Shown here piece by piece: positions 5,825 through 14,834 of a stretch of DNA of 25,406 bases. The notes below the pieces were generated by a model. That model searched no databases. It saw only the letters and a program-made list of their open reading frames with translations, and was not told the origin of the DNA. Source of the stretch: JBKPIY01 sp046730475. Its GTDB lineage: Bacteria; Actinomycetota; Thermoleophilia; Solirubrobacterales; 70-9. The first letter of the stretch is position 1; every line of letters begins with the position of its first letter. Made by a program: the position numbers and the translations under genes. The DNA is taken from contig JBKPIY010000081.1 of NCBI GenBank assembly GCA_046730475.1, positions 1 to 25,406 of the forward strand. The letters are read 5' to 3'.

Positions 5825-8026
5825 CTATGGGCCCTCGAGCCCGATGATCGGCGCGGCGTCAGCGGGGTCTCCGTGCCTTCGGTGGATTGCGTTTGCAGCC
5901 AGCATCCCAGAAATGACCGCGGCCTCCACGCACCCTGCATCGATCACGCACTCCGTCCAGTCGCCGACCGCGTAGAGATTCGAGAAGCCGGTGTCGTCGG
6001 GGGCGATCCGGTGCTCGCCCGAGCCGGGAACGGAGAGCACGTAGCGCTCCGACGGCTCCACGTTGGCGCGCAGGTACTGGGCGTCGAGGCGGTCCGAACC
6101 CCTGATCGCGGGCGGCGCCACCAGCAGGTCCCAGTCGAGCCGGCGAGTGACCGGGTCGACCGCCTTCGGCCACAGCGACCCCACGTCATAGGTGAGGAAC
6201 CGGAGCGCCTGGGCACGAACCAACCCCTTCTGATCCTCGAGCCACTGCGCTGCGTCGTCGCCGGGCGCCGGCGGCGGCGAGTCGGCCAGCACGTTGCAGA
6301 AGTAGGCGACCGTGGCGGACCCGCCCACCATTTCCCGTTTGGGAAGCTGCGCCATGTCCGCCCAGGTGTCGAACGGCTCCACGTACCCGCTGACCACGAT
6401 CCCGTCCTCGACCTCGGCGAGCCTCGAGGCCGGCTGCTTGAGCCAGACCTGAATCGCCTGGGTGGGGACGGTCCTGAGGTAGTCGACCGCCCGCTTCCAC
6501 CGCGGCGAGCGCGCGACCAGGTCGGGCGCGACATTGGGCACGCAGCTGATCGGAAGCCCGAAGACGACCAGATCGAACCCGTCGGCCGCCCCCCGGCGCA
6601 GGACCTTGGTGCCGACCCGGGCCGCGTTTCGACCCAGGTACCAGGACTCGTAGTTCTCGGCCGGGGCCGCGGCGCCGCCGAGGACCGCGCCCGGATCCCC
6701 GGGCCAGGCGAAGATCGGGCTCCCGCCGCCGGGCGGAGTGACCGTCACGTACTTCTCCGCTGGGGTGTTCGGCGCAACGTTCGCCTGGACGTCGATCTCG
6801 ATCACCTCGATTACCCCGTCGGCGGCCCTGAGCGCCTCCACCCGGTGGAAGAAGCTGACCTCGACCCCTCGCTTGGTCAGCAACTCGTAGAGGGGCAGGA
6901 AGACCACGTCCCCCATGCCCGAGTTCATCCTCCACATCAGCGAGCCGCGGTAGGTGAAGAAGGCGCGCAGCAGCCCCCGCAGCGCCGTTCCCGCCTCGCA
7001 TGACGGGCGCCGGGGGTCGCCGCCCTCGTAGGCGAAGGCGAGGTCGTAGACGATCGCGCGAACCAGGGCGCAGTCGGCGGTCTCGCGCAGGGCGCCGTGG
7101 GCGAGCAGCCAGTCGTAGAAGTCGACGTCGTCGACGACGTCGAAGCTGTCCTGGACGATCACCCCGTCCTCGATCACCCCGCGGACGATCGCCACCATCA
7201 GGTCGACGACGTAGTAGGCGCGGCGAATGGTGGGGCTGTCGCGGACCTCCTCGTCGAAGCGACGGCGGAGGAAGTCTCCGGCGAGATCGACGGCGCGGAC
7301 GACGATCCCGAGGGCCCCGAGCACCGCGGGCTGGTCGAGTCCCTCCTCGACGAGGGCGTCGAGGAGGTTGGCGGCGGCGTCGAGCGCCGCCCGGAGGTCG
7401 CCCCCGAGGGAGGCCAGGGCGAGGTCGACCGCGTCGTCGAGGACCGCGACGCTCCCCCGGCCCTCGGCGGCAGCCGGGCGGATCCTCCCCAGCCCCGGGT
7501 CGGACTCGACCAGGGACCATGCGAGGTCGGCCGCCAGGCGCAGGCAGCGGACGGCGTAGAAGGCGACCGTCCACCGGTCGGGGCGCTCGTCCGGGGGGCG
7601 CGGATCGGGCTCCAGCCACGGACGGTCCTCGTCGTCGTCGAAGAAGTCGGCGGCCCACAGGCTCCACCCGCAGCCGTCGTAGTCGGCGACCGCGAGCTGC
7701 TCCAGGGGCCTGAAGCTGTCCTCGACGCTCTTGAACGCCAGGTCCCAGCGGGGCTGTCCCTGGTCCGCGAGCTGGTCGAGCTCGCGGTGGCAGCGGTCGA
7801 GGAGCCGGAACGCGTTCTCGTAGAACCCGAACCAGAGGTGGAGCCCGTGCTCCTCGATCCGAAGGTCGGGGCCGCGCCCGCAGGCCCCCTTGCCGCCCAG
7901 CCGCCAGCCCTGCTGGTAGAGGCTGATCGACTCGTAGTGGTCCCTCCAGCCGCGCTTGGACAGCTCGAGCGCCGCCGTGACCGCGCCGGCGCCGCCGCCG
8001 AGGATCGCGATCCGGGGCTTCGCCAT
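5825..8026 (-). CDS. Large FAD-dependent oxidoreductase related to phytoene desaturase / squalene-modifying amine-oxidase fold
   Basis: The product is 733 residues. The N-terminus PRIAILGGGAGAVTAALELS is a Rossmann dinucleotide-binding motif, followed by the QGWRLGGKGACGR segment and EEHGLHLWFGFYENAFRLL, the second FAD-contact region of the phytoene desaturase and hydroxysqualene dehydroxylase group. The C-terminus NLYAVGDWTECVIDAGCVEA, then AVISGMLAANAI, is the matching FAD-binding end of that fold. The protein is much longer than typical desaturases (about 450-500), with an extra helical region around residues 110-330. The reaction is inferred to be dehydrogenation or other oxidation of an isoprenoid; the substrate is unknown. 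ATG 8026 is 16 bases after the stop of the decarboxylase-like gene, and the next gene follows after 14 bases. The upstream in-frame extension to 8146 is a shadow of the preceding gene. Confidence 0.85.
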   Translation of the reverse strand: MAKPRIAILGGGAGAVTAALELSKRGWRDHYESISLYQQGWRLGGKGACGRGPDLRIEEHGLHLWFGFYENAFRLLDRCHRELDQLADQGQPRWDLAFKSVEDSFRPLEQLAVADYDGCGWSLWAADFFDDDEDRPWLEPDPRPPDERPDRWTVAFYAVRCLRLAADLAWSLVESDPGLGRIRPAAAEGRGSVAVLDDAVDLALASLGGDLRAALDAAANLLDALVEEGLDQPAVLGALGIVVRAVDLAGDFLRRRFDEEVRDSPTIRRAYYVVDLMVAIVRGVIEDGVIVQDSFDVVDDVDFYDWLLAHGALRETADCALVRAIVYDLAFAYEGGDPRRPSCEAGTALRGLLRAFFTYRGSLMWRMNSGMGDVVFLPLYELLTKRGVEVSFFHRVEALRAADGVIEVIEIDVQANVAPNTPAEKYVTVTPPGGGSPIFAWPGDPGAVLGGAAAPAENYESWYLGRNAARVGTKVLRRGAADGFDLVVFGLPISCVPNVAPDLVARSPRWKRAVDYLRTVPTQAIQVWLKQPASRLAEVEDGIVVSGYVEPFDTWADMAQLPKREMVGGSATVAYFCNVLADSPPPAPGDDAAQWLEDQKGLVRAQALRFLTYDVGSLWPKAVDPVTRRLDWDLLVAPPAIRGSDRLDAQYLRANVEPSERYVLSVPGSGEHRIAPDDTGFSNLYAVGDWTECVIDAGCVEAAVISGMLAANAIHRRHGDPADAAPIIGLEGP

Positions 8027-8042
8027 CAGCGATGGGGCCCGC

Positions 8043-9131
8043 TCATGTGGGCGCCCGCCAGACCTCGAGGCCGAGCTGGATGTCGAAGTCGAACTCCGCC
8101 CGGAAGGCGAGCGCGGGCACCAGCGGCGACCCCGCCACGAGGCCAAGGTCGCTGGCGATCGGATGGCTGTCCCAGTCCTCGACCGTGAGCGTGAACGCGC
8201 CCCGATGAAGCGCCTCGTAGCGCGCCGTCGACAGGTGGACGACGAGCGGTGCCTCCACGATCGCCTGGTAGCAGGCCTTGGTGGCGCAGGAGACGTCTCT
8301 GAACTGCTTGAGGAAGACGAGGGTCGGGTTGTCGGTCATCGCTCCGATCAGGTCGTCCGCGCTCTCGATCCGTCCCCGGCCGAGCAGGGTGTCCAGCACC
8401 CGGCGCCCCGCCCACGCCGGGACGGAGGAGGGCCTCGCGCGGGGCGGCGGCGGGACGCCGATCGGCGTGATCGCTCCCGAGGGCGGGGGCGCTGGACCGA
8501 ACGCCACGCGCTCGCGAATCTGCAGCCCCGTGGTGAACAGCTTTGTCAGCTCGGGGAACCCGCCGGCGGCCGGCGGGCCACCGACGGGCTGGTGATCGGC
8601 GGAGAGCATCGGATGTGGGATCGCCTTCGTGTCCCTCCCGTAGGGATCGATCGCCGGCGCCGACACGGTGGTCGTCCCCCCGTTCTCCAGCCGGTTGGGA
8701 TAGTCGGGCTCGAAGAAACCGATCTGCTTCGGATAGCCGTACACCTCGCGGCCGCTGGCGACCGCCTGCCCGGCGTCGACGAAGACGTAGGGGAGGTACC
8801 AGAGGAGCCGGTTGCCGGCGGTCGCGTCGGCGGCGAGGCACCAGACCGAGACCTCGCGCTCGGACAGATAGCCGCGCTGCTCGTCGAGGGGATCGCCGGA
8901 CGCGAGCCTGTCGATCGCGGCGAAGATGACGACCACGCTCGGGTGGGCGCAGCGATAGTCGACCGCCCCGCCCGCCGGCTCGTTGAAGTCCCGCTCGAGG
9001 AGGGAGTCGATTCGCCCGGCGTCGGCGTCGAGCACGAACCCGAACAGCTTCGCCCCCCTGGCCGTGTACGGCGGGCGCCACACCTGCCGGCCCCCACGCT
9101 CGACGTAGTCGGGGAGGTTCTCGGGGATCAT
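8043..9131 (-). CDS. Acetoacetate decarboxylase superfamily protein
   Basis: The product is 362 residues, longer than the roughly 245-residue clostridial enzyme. The superfamily core is clear: LFGFVLDADAGRIDSLLERD, VVVIFAAIDRL, REVSVWCLAAD, LLWYLPYVFVDAGQAVASGREVYGYPKQIGFFEPDYPN in consecutive segments, and a C-terminal beta-rich domain ending LEVWRAPT. Lys135 in GREVYGYPKQ aligns by eye with the Schiff-base lysine of acetoacetate decarboxylase (GFPKK context); the neighbouring lysine that tunes its pKa appears to be Gln136. A Pro-rich insert near residues 220-255 is unusual. Decarboxylation, aldol or dehydratase chemistry are all known in this superfamily, so the reaction is open. ATG 9131 overlaps the cyclase-regulator stop as ATGA. 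A much longer upstream open frame is a shadow of the regulator gene. Confidence 0.85.
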   Translation of the reverse strand: MIPENLPDYVERGGRQVWRPPYTARGAKLFGFVLDADAGRIDSLLERDFNEPAGGAVDYRCAHPSVVVIFAAIDRLASGDPLDEQRGYLSEREVSVWCLAADATAGNRLLWYLPYVFVDAGQAVASGREVYGYPKQIGFFEPDYPNRLENGGTTTVSAPAIDPYGRDTKAIPHPMLSADHQPVGGPPAAGGFPELTKLFTTGLQIRERVAFGPAPPPSGAITPIGVPPPPRARPSSVPAWAGRRVLDTLLGRGRIESADDLIGAMTDNPTLVFLKQFRDVSCATKACYQAIVEAPLVVHLSTARYEALHRGAFTLTVEDWDSHPIASDLGLVAGSPLVPALAFRAEFDFDIQLGLEVWRAPT

Positions 9132-12094
9132 CGCCCGCTCCCGCCGGCCGGGCCGATGACCTCGGCACCGCCCTCGAGCCCCCCGGCCAGCGCCCGGGCG
9201 CCCTGCTCGGAGGCCAGTTCGCGGGCGGCGTCGAGGTTGGCCCGGATCGTCTCGGGCGGGGCTCCGAGCGCCCGGGCCGCCGCGGCCCGCAGCCGCAACA
9301 GCTCCACGTCCCAGAAGCGCTCCCCGCCGCGGGCCGTCTCGGCGAGCAGCTCGCCGACGAGGTCGGCCGCCGAGTCGGGATCGCCGCAGGCGAGCTGGGC
9401 CTCCGCCAGCCGCCCGCCGAAGTAGGGCGTCATCAGCATCGAGTGGCGTTGGCGCCCGGTTTCGTCGCGGCCCGCCGAGCGCCACGCGTCCACCATCGCG
9501 ACCAGCGTCGGCAGCCCCTCGTCGAACCGTCCGAGACGGCACTGGGCGATGCTGCGGTGGAGCGTGGCGGCAGCCAACCAGGTCGGGTAGCTGCGCTCGG
9601 CGGCGATCGCGGACGCCTGATCGGCGAGCTCGATCGCACGCTCCGAATCGCCGTCCAGCTCGGACCGCCAGGCCAGATTCGCCCGCACCCAGCACGCCGT
9701 CAACGCCGTTCGCCGACCGGCCGGGTCAAGCGAATCGACAAGGGCGAGCGCGTCGCTCGCCGTTTCCCTGCTCGCCGCCGCCTCGCCCAGAAACCAGAGG
9801 ACCACGGAGAGGGTCGAGCGGGAGACGATGCCCGAATCCTCGGGAGGGTCGGCGATCTGCTCGAGGCCGACGTGGCGGGTCGCGCGCTCGAGCTCCTCCC
9901 GGGCTCGCTCGAAATCCCCCAGATACAGTCGCCGGTATCCGACGACGAAGGCTGCCTCGAATCGGAAGCGGGGGTCGTCCTGCTCCTCGGCGATCCGCAC
10001 CAGGCGCTCGACGAGCCCGGAGTCGACCTGATGCTCGCCGAGGACGAACCAGTACGACGAGGTCCCCCACAGGGCCGTGAAGATGGTGGCGGTGTCACCG
10101 AGCTGCTCGCCCAGCGCAACGGCGCGCTCGAATGCCGCCCGCGCAGCCGGCGAGGTGTAGCCCTCGAGCGTCGAGAGCACCGTGCCCAGGCCGAGCTGCG
10201 CATCGAGCTCGATCGCGGCTCGGGTGGCGCCCTCAGGGAGGGAGGCCAGGGCGGCGAGGCTGTGCCGGAACAGCGTGGTCGCCTCGATGCCGGCCCCGCT
10301 CGACGCCGCCACGCGACCCGCATCGAGCCACGAGCGGGCCGCCTGCTCGGGCTCGCCCGCCAGCTCGTAGTGGCGAGCCAGGTCCTCGGGCGCCGCGCCC
10401 GGGAGCTGTGCAAGCAGCTCGGCGAGATCCCGGTGGAGCTCAGCGCGGCGAGACTTGAGGATTCCGTCGAAGGCCGCCTCTCGCATCAGCGCGTGGCGAA
10501 AGCGGACGACGTCCCCGGTCGGTGCGGCCTTGCGCAGGAGGACCCGCCGGCGGCAGAGCTCGTCGAGAAGCGGGTCGAGCTCCTCGGCGGGCATCTCGGT
10601 CAGCCTCGCGAGCACATCCAGCCGCATGCCGTCGCCGGCGACGGCGATCTCCCCCAGGAGCCGCTTGAACCCGGGGCCGAGCTCATCGAGCCGGGCCGCC
10701 AGGAACACGGAGAGCTCCAGGGGCGCGGCGGCCGTCCGGTCGGGCGATTCCTGAACCGCCCGGGCCTGCTCCTCGAGGAAGTAAGGGTTGCCGTCGGAGC
10801 TGGCGACCAGTCGCTCGACGATCTCGCCGTCGATCCGCGGCGCGACCGCCCGCACCAAGGCCCCGGCATCGTCGGCGGAGAGACCGGTGAGCTCGAGCAC
10901 CGCGGCGGGGCCGGGCAGCTCAGGGAGCGGTCCGCGGCCCGTCAGGAGGACGAGCATCGGCGTCCCCGGGCGCGCGAGCAGGGTCCGCAGGAGCTCGATC
11001 GTGGACGGATCGGCGGTATCCACATCGTCGACGCAGAGGACGAGGTTGGAGCTGATCGACATCGCCTCGAGGAGATCGATCACCGCGTCGAATGTCCTCC
11101 GTCGCAGCTCCTCGGGCTCGAGATCGACGGCCGAGCGAACCCCCAACAGCCACCCGTAGATCGGGACCGCCTCCTCGGTCGCCACGCGCCGGTTGGCGAG
11201 CTGCTCGAGCTGCCGTCGGATCGCGTCCAGGGAAAGGGCGTCGCTCGCCCGCTCCCGCGGCGAGAAGCTGAAGAATCGCAGCAAGGCCTGGGCGACGGGC
11301 CTCAGGGAGCTCTCCCGGTGTACACGGGAGCACGCGAAGGTGATATGAGCGCCGCCGCTGGCGATGGCAGTTGCGATCAGGTGCTCGAGAAGACGCGACT
11401 TGCCGATCCCCGGCTCACCCGTGAGGCCCACCACCTGCCGCTCGCCGGTCGCCGCCACCCGGCTCCATGCCGCCCGCAAGACCGCCATCTCGGCGTCCCG
11501 ACCAAGCAGTGGCGGCCTTGCGCCCCCACGGGCCTGGAGGCGCGTCTCGGCCTTGGTCGGCCGCAGGACGCGGTGCAGCAGGATCGGTTCCGGGTAGTTG
11601 CGGAGCGCGACCGGGCCGATCTCCTCGGTCTCGAACCACCCCTCGATCAGCTGGTTGGTCGCGTCGGTCACCACCGCGGTCATCCGGTCCGCCTTCGCCT
11701 GCACACGCGAGGCGACGTTGGGTGGGTCGCCGGCGATCTCCTCGGTCGACCATGGGCTGGCGTCGACGGGACCGACGGCGACGACGCCGCTGTCGACCCC
11801 GACCCTGACCGCCACCGGGGTGCCGAAGCGCGCCTCCCACTCAGCCGCGTGGGCGTCGATGCCCTCCAGCACCGCAAGCGACGCGAGAACCGCCCGCCGC
11901 GCGTCGTCCTCGTGGGCGACCGGGTAACCGAACAGGGCGAGGACACCGTCACCGAGGTACGAGTTCACCCGACCCTCGTACCGGGCGACCGCGTTCACGC
12001 ACACCTCGTAGACCTCGAGCATCAACTCGCGCATCGACTCCGGACCGACCCGGGCCGCGATCGCCGTGGATCGGTATACGTCGACCGCCACCAC
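9128..12094 (-). CDS. Class III nucleotide cyclase - AAA ATPase - TPR signalling protein; true N-terminus lies upstream
   Basis: At least 988 residues, counted from GTG 12094. A class III cyclase domain occupies 1-170: metal Asp5 in VAVDVYRST, LGDG at 47-50 with Asp49, and transition-state Asn126 and Arg130 in PNVASR. The usual purine-contacting Lys before GDG is replaced (VNSYLGDG). An AAA-16/STAND ATPase follows, with Walker A GEPGIGKS (226-233) and Walker B LVLCVDD (351-357). From about 540 to the end there are Ala-rich helical repeats of TPR type. Such proteins couple an input sensed by the ATPase-repeat part to cyclic nucleotide output, or act as regulators. GTG 12094 would cut the first cyclase strand; coding sequence (RRWLEAL, HLGTIRKESAELRQITVV) continues in frame to a stop at 12302-12304 with no ATG, GTG or TTG, so the annotated start is a minimum. 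It is the first gene of the operon and overlaps the next by ATGA. Confidence 0.82.
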   Translation of the reverse strand: MVAVDVYRSTAIAARVGPESMRELMLEVYEVCVNAVARYEGRVNSYLGDGVLALFGYPVAHEDDARRAVLASLAVLEGIDAHAAEWEARFGTPVAVRVGVDSGVVAVGPVDASPWSTEEIAGDPPNVASRVQAKADRMTAVVTDATNQLIEGWFETEEIGPVALRNYPEPILLHRVLRPTKAETRLQARGGARPPLLGRDAEMAVLRAAWSRVAATGERQVVGLTGEPGIGKSRLLEHLIATAIASGGAHITFACSRVHRESSLRPVAQALLRFFSFSPRERASDALSLDAIRRQLEQLANRRVATEEAVPIYGWLLGVRSAVDLEPEELRRRTFDAVIDLLEAMSISSNLVLCVDDVDTADPSTIELLRTLLARPGTPMLVLLTGRGPLPELPGPAAVLELTGLSADDAGALVRAVAPRIDGEIVERLVASSDGNPYFLEEQARAVQESPDRTAAAPLELSVFLAARLDELGPGFKRLLGEIAVAGDGMRLDVLARLTEMPAEELDPLLDELCRRRVLLRKAAPTGDVVRFRHALMREAAFDGILKSRRAELHRDLAELLAQLPGAAPEDLARHYELAGEPEQAARSWLDAGRVAASSGAGIEATTLFRHSLAALASLPEGATRAAIELDAQLGLGTVLSTLEGYTSPAARAAFERAVALGEQLGDTATIFTALWGTSSYWFVLGEHQVDSGLVERLVRIAEEQDDPRFRFEAAFVVGYRRLYLGDFERAREELERATRHVGLEQIADPPEDSGIVSRSTLSVVLWFLGEAAASRETASDALALVDSLDPAGRRTALTACWVRANLAWRSELDGDSERAIELADQASAIAAERSYPTWLAAATLHRSIAQCRLGRFDEGLPTLVAMVDAWRSAGRDETGRQRHSMLMTPYFGGRLAEAQLACGDPDSAADLVGELLAETARGGERFWDVELLRLRAAAARALGAPPETIRANLDAARELASEQGARALAGGLEGGAEVIGPAGGSGR

Positions 12095-12410
12095 GGTGAT
12101 CTGCCGCAGCTCGGCGCTCTCCTTGCGGATCGTCCCCAGGTGCTTGCGCGCGGTCCCGACCAGGGCCGCCGCCGCCTCCTGACTCGGGTCCTCGGCAAGC
12201 GCCTGGGAGGCGTAGTCGAGCGCCTCCAGCCACCGCCGGCTTGCTCCGGCGGCCTGGGCCAGCGAGATCAGTTCCGGGACCCTGTTGGCTATTCGCCGAC
12301 CTCACCATGTGTCGGTGGCAAAGTCAAGCGGCGGGGCCGTCTCGGACCCCGGCGGCCTTGGTGGTCGGCGGCCTGCGTCGCGACGGCGAACGCCGAGCGT
12401 GCTCTCACCG

Positions 12411-14729
12411 CTAGGCGCGAATCGGCGGGCGCTTCAGCGGCCCGCCTGAGGCAGCGGGCTCCTCGGCAGGCGGCAGATATGCGCCCCGCCCGGGTCCGAT
12501 GCTCGGCAGCCATTCGAGCCAGCTCGGCAGGTACCAGTTCCAATCCCCCAGCACCTTCATCGTCGCCGGCAGCAGCACACCGCGAATGATCGTCGCGTCG
12601 ATCAGGACCGCCACCGCCAGGCCGACCCCCAGCTCCTTGAAGATCAGCAGCGAGAGGGTGGCGAAGATCGCGAACACCGCGATCATCACCACGGCGGCGC
12701 TGGTCACGACCCCGGCGGTTGTCTTGATCCCGTACGAGACGGCGTCCTCGGTTCGCCTGCCGCGGTCGAAGGCCTCGCGGATTCGGGTGAGGATGAACAC
12801 GTGGTAGTCCATCGAGAGGCCGAAGAGGACCACGAACAGGAACAGCGGCATCCAGGAGACGATCGAGCCGTTCGACTCGAAGCCAAGAACAGACTCCAGG
12901 TGGCCCTCCTGGAAGATCCAGACGATCACCCCGTAGGCGGCTCCGACCGAGAGCAGGTTGAGGATGATCGCCTTGATCGGGATCACGATCGAGCGGAACG
13001 TGAACAGCAGCAGGACGAAGGCCGCGGAGAGGACGAAGACGAAGACCAGGGGCGCGTGCGACTTCATCGTGTCGTTGAAGTCCTTTGAGCTGGCGGTATA
13101 GCCGGCGACGTCGGCGCTCGCGCCCGGGACCCGGCCGATGGTGTCCGGAATCAGTCTGTCGCGTAGCTCCGCCAAGGCAGCATTCGATTTGGAGTCGGTG
13201 CCGTCCCCGATGACCGGGATGTCGAGCTCGGCGACCGTGCGATCGGGGTTGATGCTGAGCGTGATCGGCCGCTTGAAGTTCGGGCTGGCGGCAGCGGAAT
13301 TGCGCAGGGCGTTGATCGCACCAATCACTGGCGGCGAGGTCACGTCGTCGGCGCTCACCACCACCTGAGCCGGGATCGGCCCGCCCGGGAAGGCGACCTG
13401 GATGCGGTTGTACGTCTTGATCACCCCGAGGTCCTGGGGCAGGGTCTGGACGCCCGGCGTCGCCGTGTGCAGACTGAAGGCGGGGATCGCGAGGAACACG
13501 AGCAGGGCGGCGGCGGCCACCATCGAGACGACGGGGCGGCGGAGGACGGGATCGAGGATCCGCGACCAGACCACGCCCTCCTCCCCACGGCGCTTCAACC
13601 GGGAGATAAAGGGGACGCGGCCCTTCTCCACCCGGTCCCCGAGCCAGGCGAGGATCGCCGGCAGGACCGTGAGCGAGCCGACCACGGCCACGGCGACGAC
13701 CAGGATCGTGCCGGTGGCGAACGACTGGAAGGTCGACGCGCCCGCGAGGTACATGCCGGCCATCGCGATCATCACCGTGAACCCGGAGACCAGCACCGCC
13801 CGGCCCGAGGTAGACGCCGCGGCCGCCAGCGAGGCGCCTTCGCTGCGTCCCGCCCTGCGCTCCTCGCGTTCGCGGCGCAGGTAGAACATCGAGTAGTCGA
13901 CCCCGACCGCGAGGCCGATCAGCAAGATCACCTCATTGATCGACTCGTCCACCCCGTTGCCGATGTGGCTGATCGGGCCGATCAGGCCGATCGTCGCGAG
14001 CACCGCCGTGAGGGCGAGCAGCAACGGCACGCCGGCGGCCACCAGGGCGCCGAAGGCGACCAGCAGGATCAGCAGCGTTACCGGCAGCGAGGTGACCAAC
14101 GCCGTCTTGAAGTCGTCGCTGATCGAGCTGCTCACCTGCTTGTCGGCGCTCGCGTCGCCGAACTCTCCGATCGTGAACTGCGGATGGGCGGCCTGGGCGG
14201 CGGCGGTCGCGGCCAGAGCCGCGCCGGCACGGCTCTTGGCCTCACTCTGATCGCCGGCGATCTTGAACCGGATCAGGGCGGAGTGGCCGTCGGCGGAGAT
14301 CTGCCCTTTGTTGGTTGGGTCGTAGGGGCTTTCGATGTCATAGACGTACGGCACCTGCGACAGACGGAACTCGGCGTCGCCGACCGCACCGCGGAAGGGG
14401 AGGCCGTCAACGTGTGCCGTGGCGCCCTGCACCAGCACCATCTCGTCGGCGCTCTCCGGGTACGCCGCGTCGATCGTGCGGTCCGCGCGTCCCGAATCCC
14501 CCACCCCGAGGTGGGCGTTGTCGGCCGTCTTCGTCCCCACCGCCTGCCCGATCATCACGGCGAGGATCACGAACACGAGCCAGCCCCAGATCGCCTTCTT
14601 GCGATGCTGGGCGCTCCAGCGGCCCATCCGCGCCGCCAGGTTGGGGCTTTGGTCGGCCCCTACTGCCTCATTCCGAGAGGTCTCGGCCTGGGCCGATTCC
14701 TGTCCGGCCTGGACGGTTCCTCGCTTCAT
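12411..14729 (-). CDS. MMPL/RND-type membrane transporter
   Basis: The product is 772 residues. After a hydrophilic N-terminus comes a first membrane helix (AIWGWLVFVILAVMIGQAVG), a periplasmic loop of about 150 residues, five clustered helices, a central cytoplasmic loop, a second periplasmic loop and a second cluster of helices. Both halves carry the proton-relay Asp-Tyr signature of MMPL proteins: GLAVGVDYSMFYLRRERE and GLSMDYHVFILTRIREAFDR. MMPL proteins export lipids, siderophores or drugs by proton antiport; the cargo here is unknown. AAGGAGG upstream of ATG 14729 supports the start. The gene follows the marR gene on the same strand after 105 bases containing a probable promoter, so it may belong to the same efflux regulon as the MFS exporter. 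Confidence 0.92.
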   Translation of the reverse strand: MKRGTVQAGQESAQAETSRNEAVGADQSPNLAARMGRWSAQHRKKAIWGWLVFVILAVMIGQAVGTKTADNAHLGVGDSGRADRTIDAAYPESADEMVLVQGATAHVDGLPFRGAVGDAEFRLSQVPYVYDIESPYDPTNKGQISADGHSALIRFKIAGDQSEAKSRAGAALAATAAAQAAHPQFTIGEFGDASADKQVSSSISDDFKTALVTSLPVTLLILLVAFGALVAAGVPLLLALTAVLATIGLIGPISHIGNGVDESINEVILLIGLAVGVDYSMFYLRREREERRAGRSEGASLAAAASTSGRAVLVSGFTVMIAMAGMYLAGASTFQSFATGTILVVAVAVVGSLTVLPAILAWLGDRVEKGRVPFISRLKRRGEEGVVWSRILDPVLRRPVVSMVAAAALLVFLAIPAFSLHTATPGVQTLPQDLGVIKTYNRIQVAFPGGPIPAQVVVSADDVTSPPVIGAINALRNSAAASPNFKRPITLSINPDRTVAELDIPVIGDGTDSKSNAALAELRDRLIPDTIGRVPGASADVAGYTASSKDFNDTMKSHAPLVFVFVLSAAFVLLLFTFRSIVIPIKAIILNLLSVGAAYGVIVWIFQEGHLESVLGFESNGSIVSWMPLFLFVVLFGLSMDYHVFILTRIREAFDRGRRTEDAVSYGIKTTAGVVTSAAVVMIAVFAIFATLSLLIFKELGVGLAVAVLIDATIIRGVLLPATMKVLGDWNWYLPSWLEWLPSIGPGRGAYLPPAEEPAASGGPLKRPPIRA

Positions 14730-14795
14730 CTCCGCTCCTCCTTAGGCCCCCACCGGCGTCCCGAGCACCACGGCCCACGACGCCCCTGAAGCTGG

Positions 14796-14824
14796 ACCCT
14801 AGCCCAGAACGCCCGATGCTGCAA
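14796..14824 (-). promoter_or_regulatory. Possible promoter for the MMPL gene
   Basis: On the minus strand TTGCAG (14824-14819) and TAGGGT (14801-14796) are spaced by 17 bases and precede the MMPL start by 66 bases. TAGxxT-type -10 boxes are common in GC-rich actinobacteria. The match is only 3 of 6 at each box, so the site is tentative. Confidence 0.35.
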
Positions 14825-14834
14825 CCCCCGCCGG

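Noticed and set aside
6101..6118. Third partial match to the hairpin repeat (CCCCTGATCGCGGG)
   Set aside because: Only the right arm matches, the left stem is missing, and it lies inside the flavoprotein coding frame.
8043..9695. Extended 550-codon version of the acetoacetate-decarboxylase-like gene
   Set aside because: The first 187 codons overlap the regulator gene out of frame; the real start is ATG 9131, with ATGA coupling and the expected N-terminus.
12299..12327. TTGACT with a TGAGGT box 17 bases on, a possible promoter for the cyclase operon
   Set aside because: The -10 match is 3 of 6, and it would place the nearest ATG upstream of the transcription start; it is too weak to annotate.
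9443..12589. A 1048-codon plus-strand open frame
   Set aside because: It is entirely antisense to the cyclase-AAA-TPR gene, whose minus-strand frame has clear motifs; long antisense frames are normal at this GC content.
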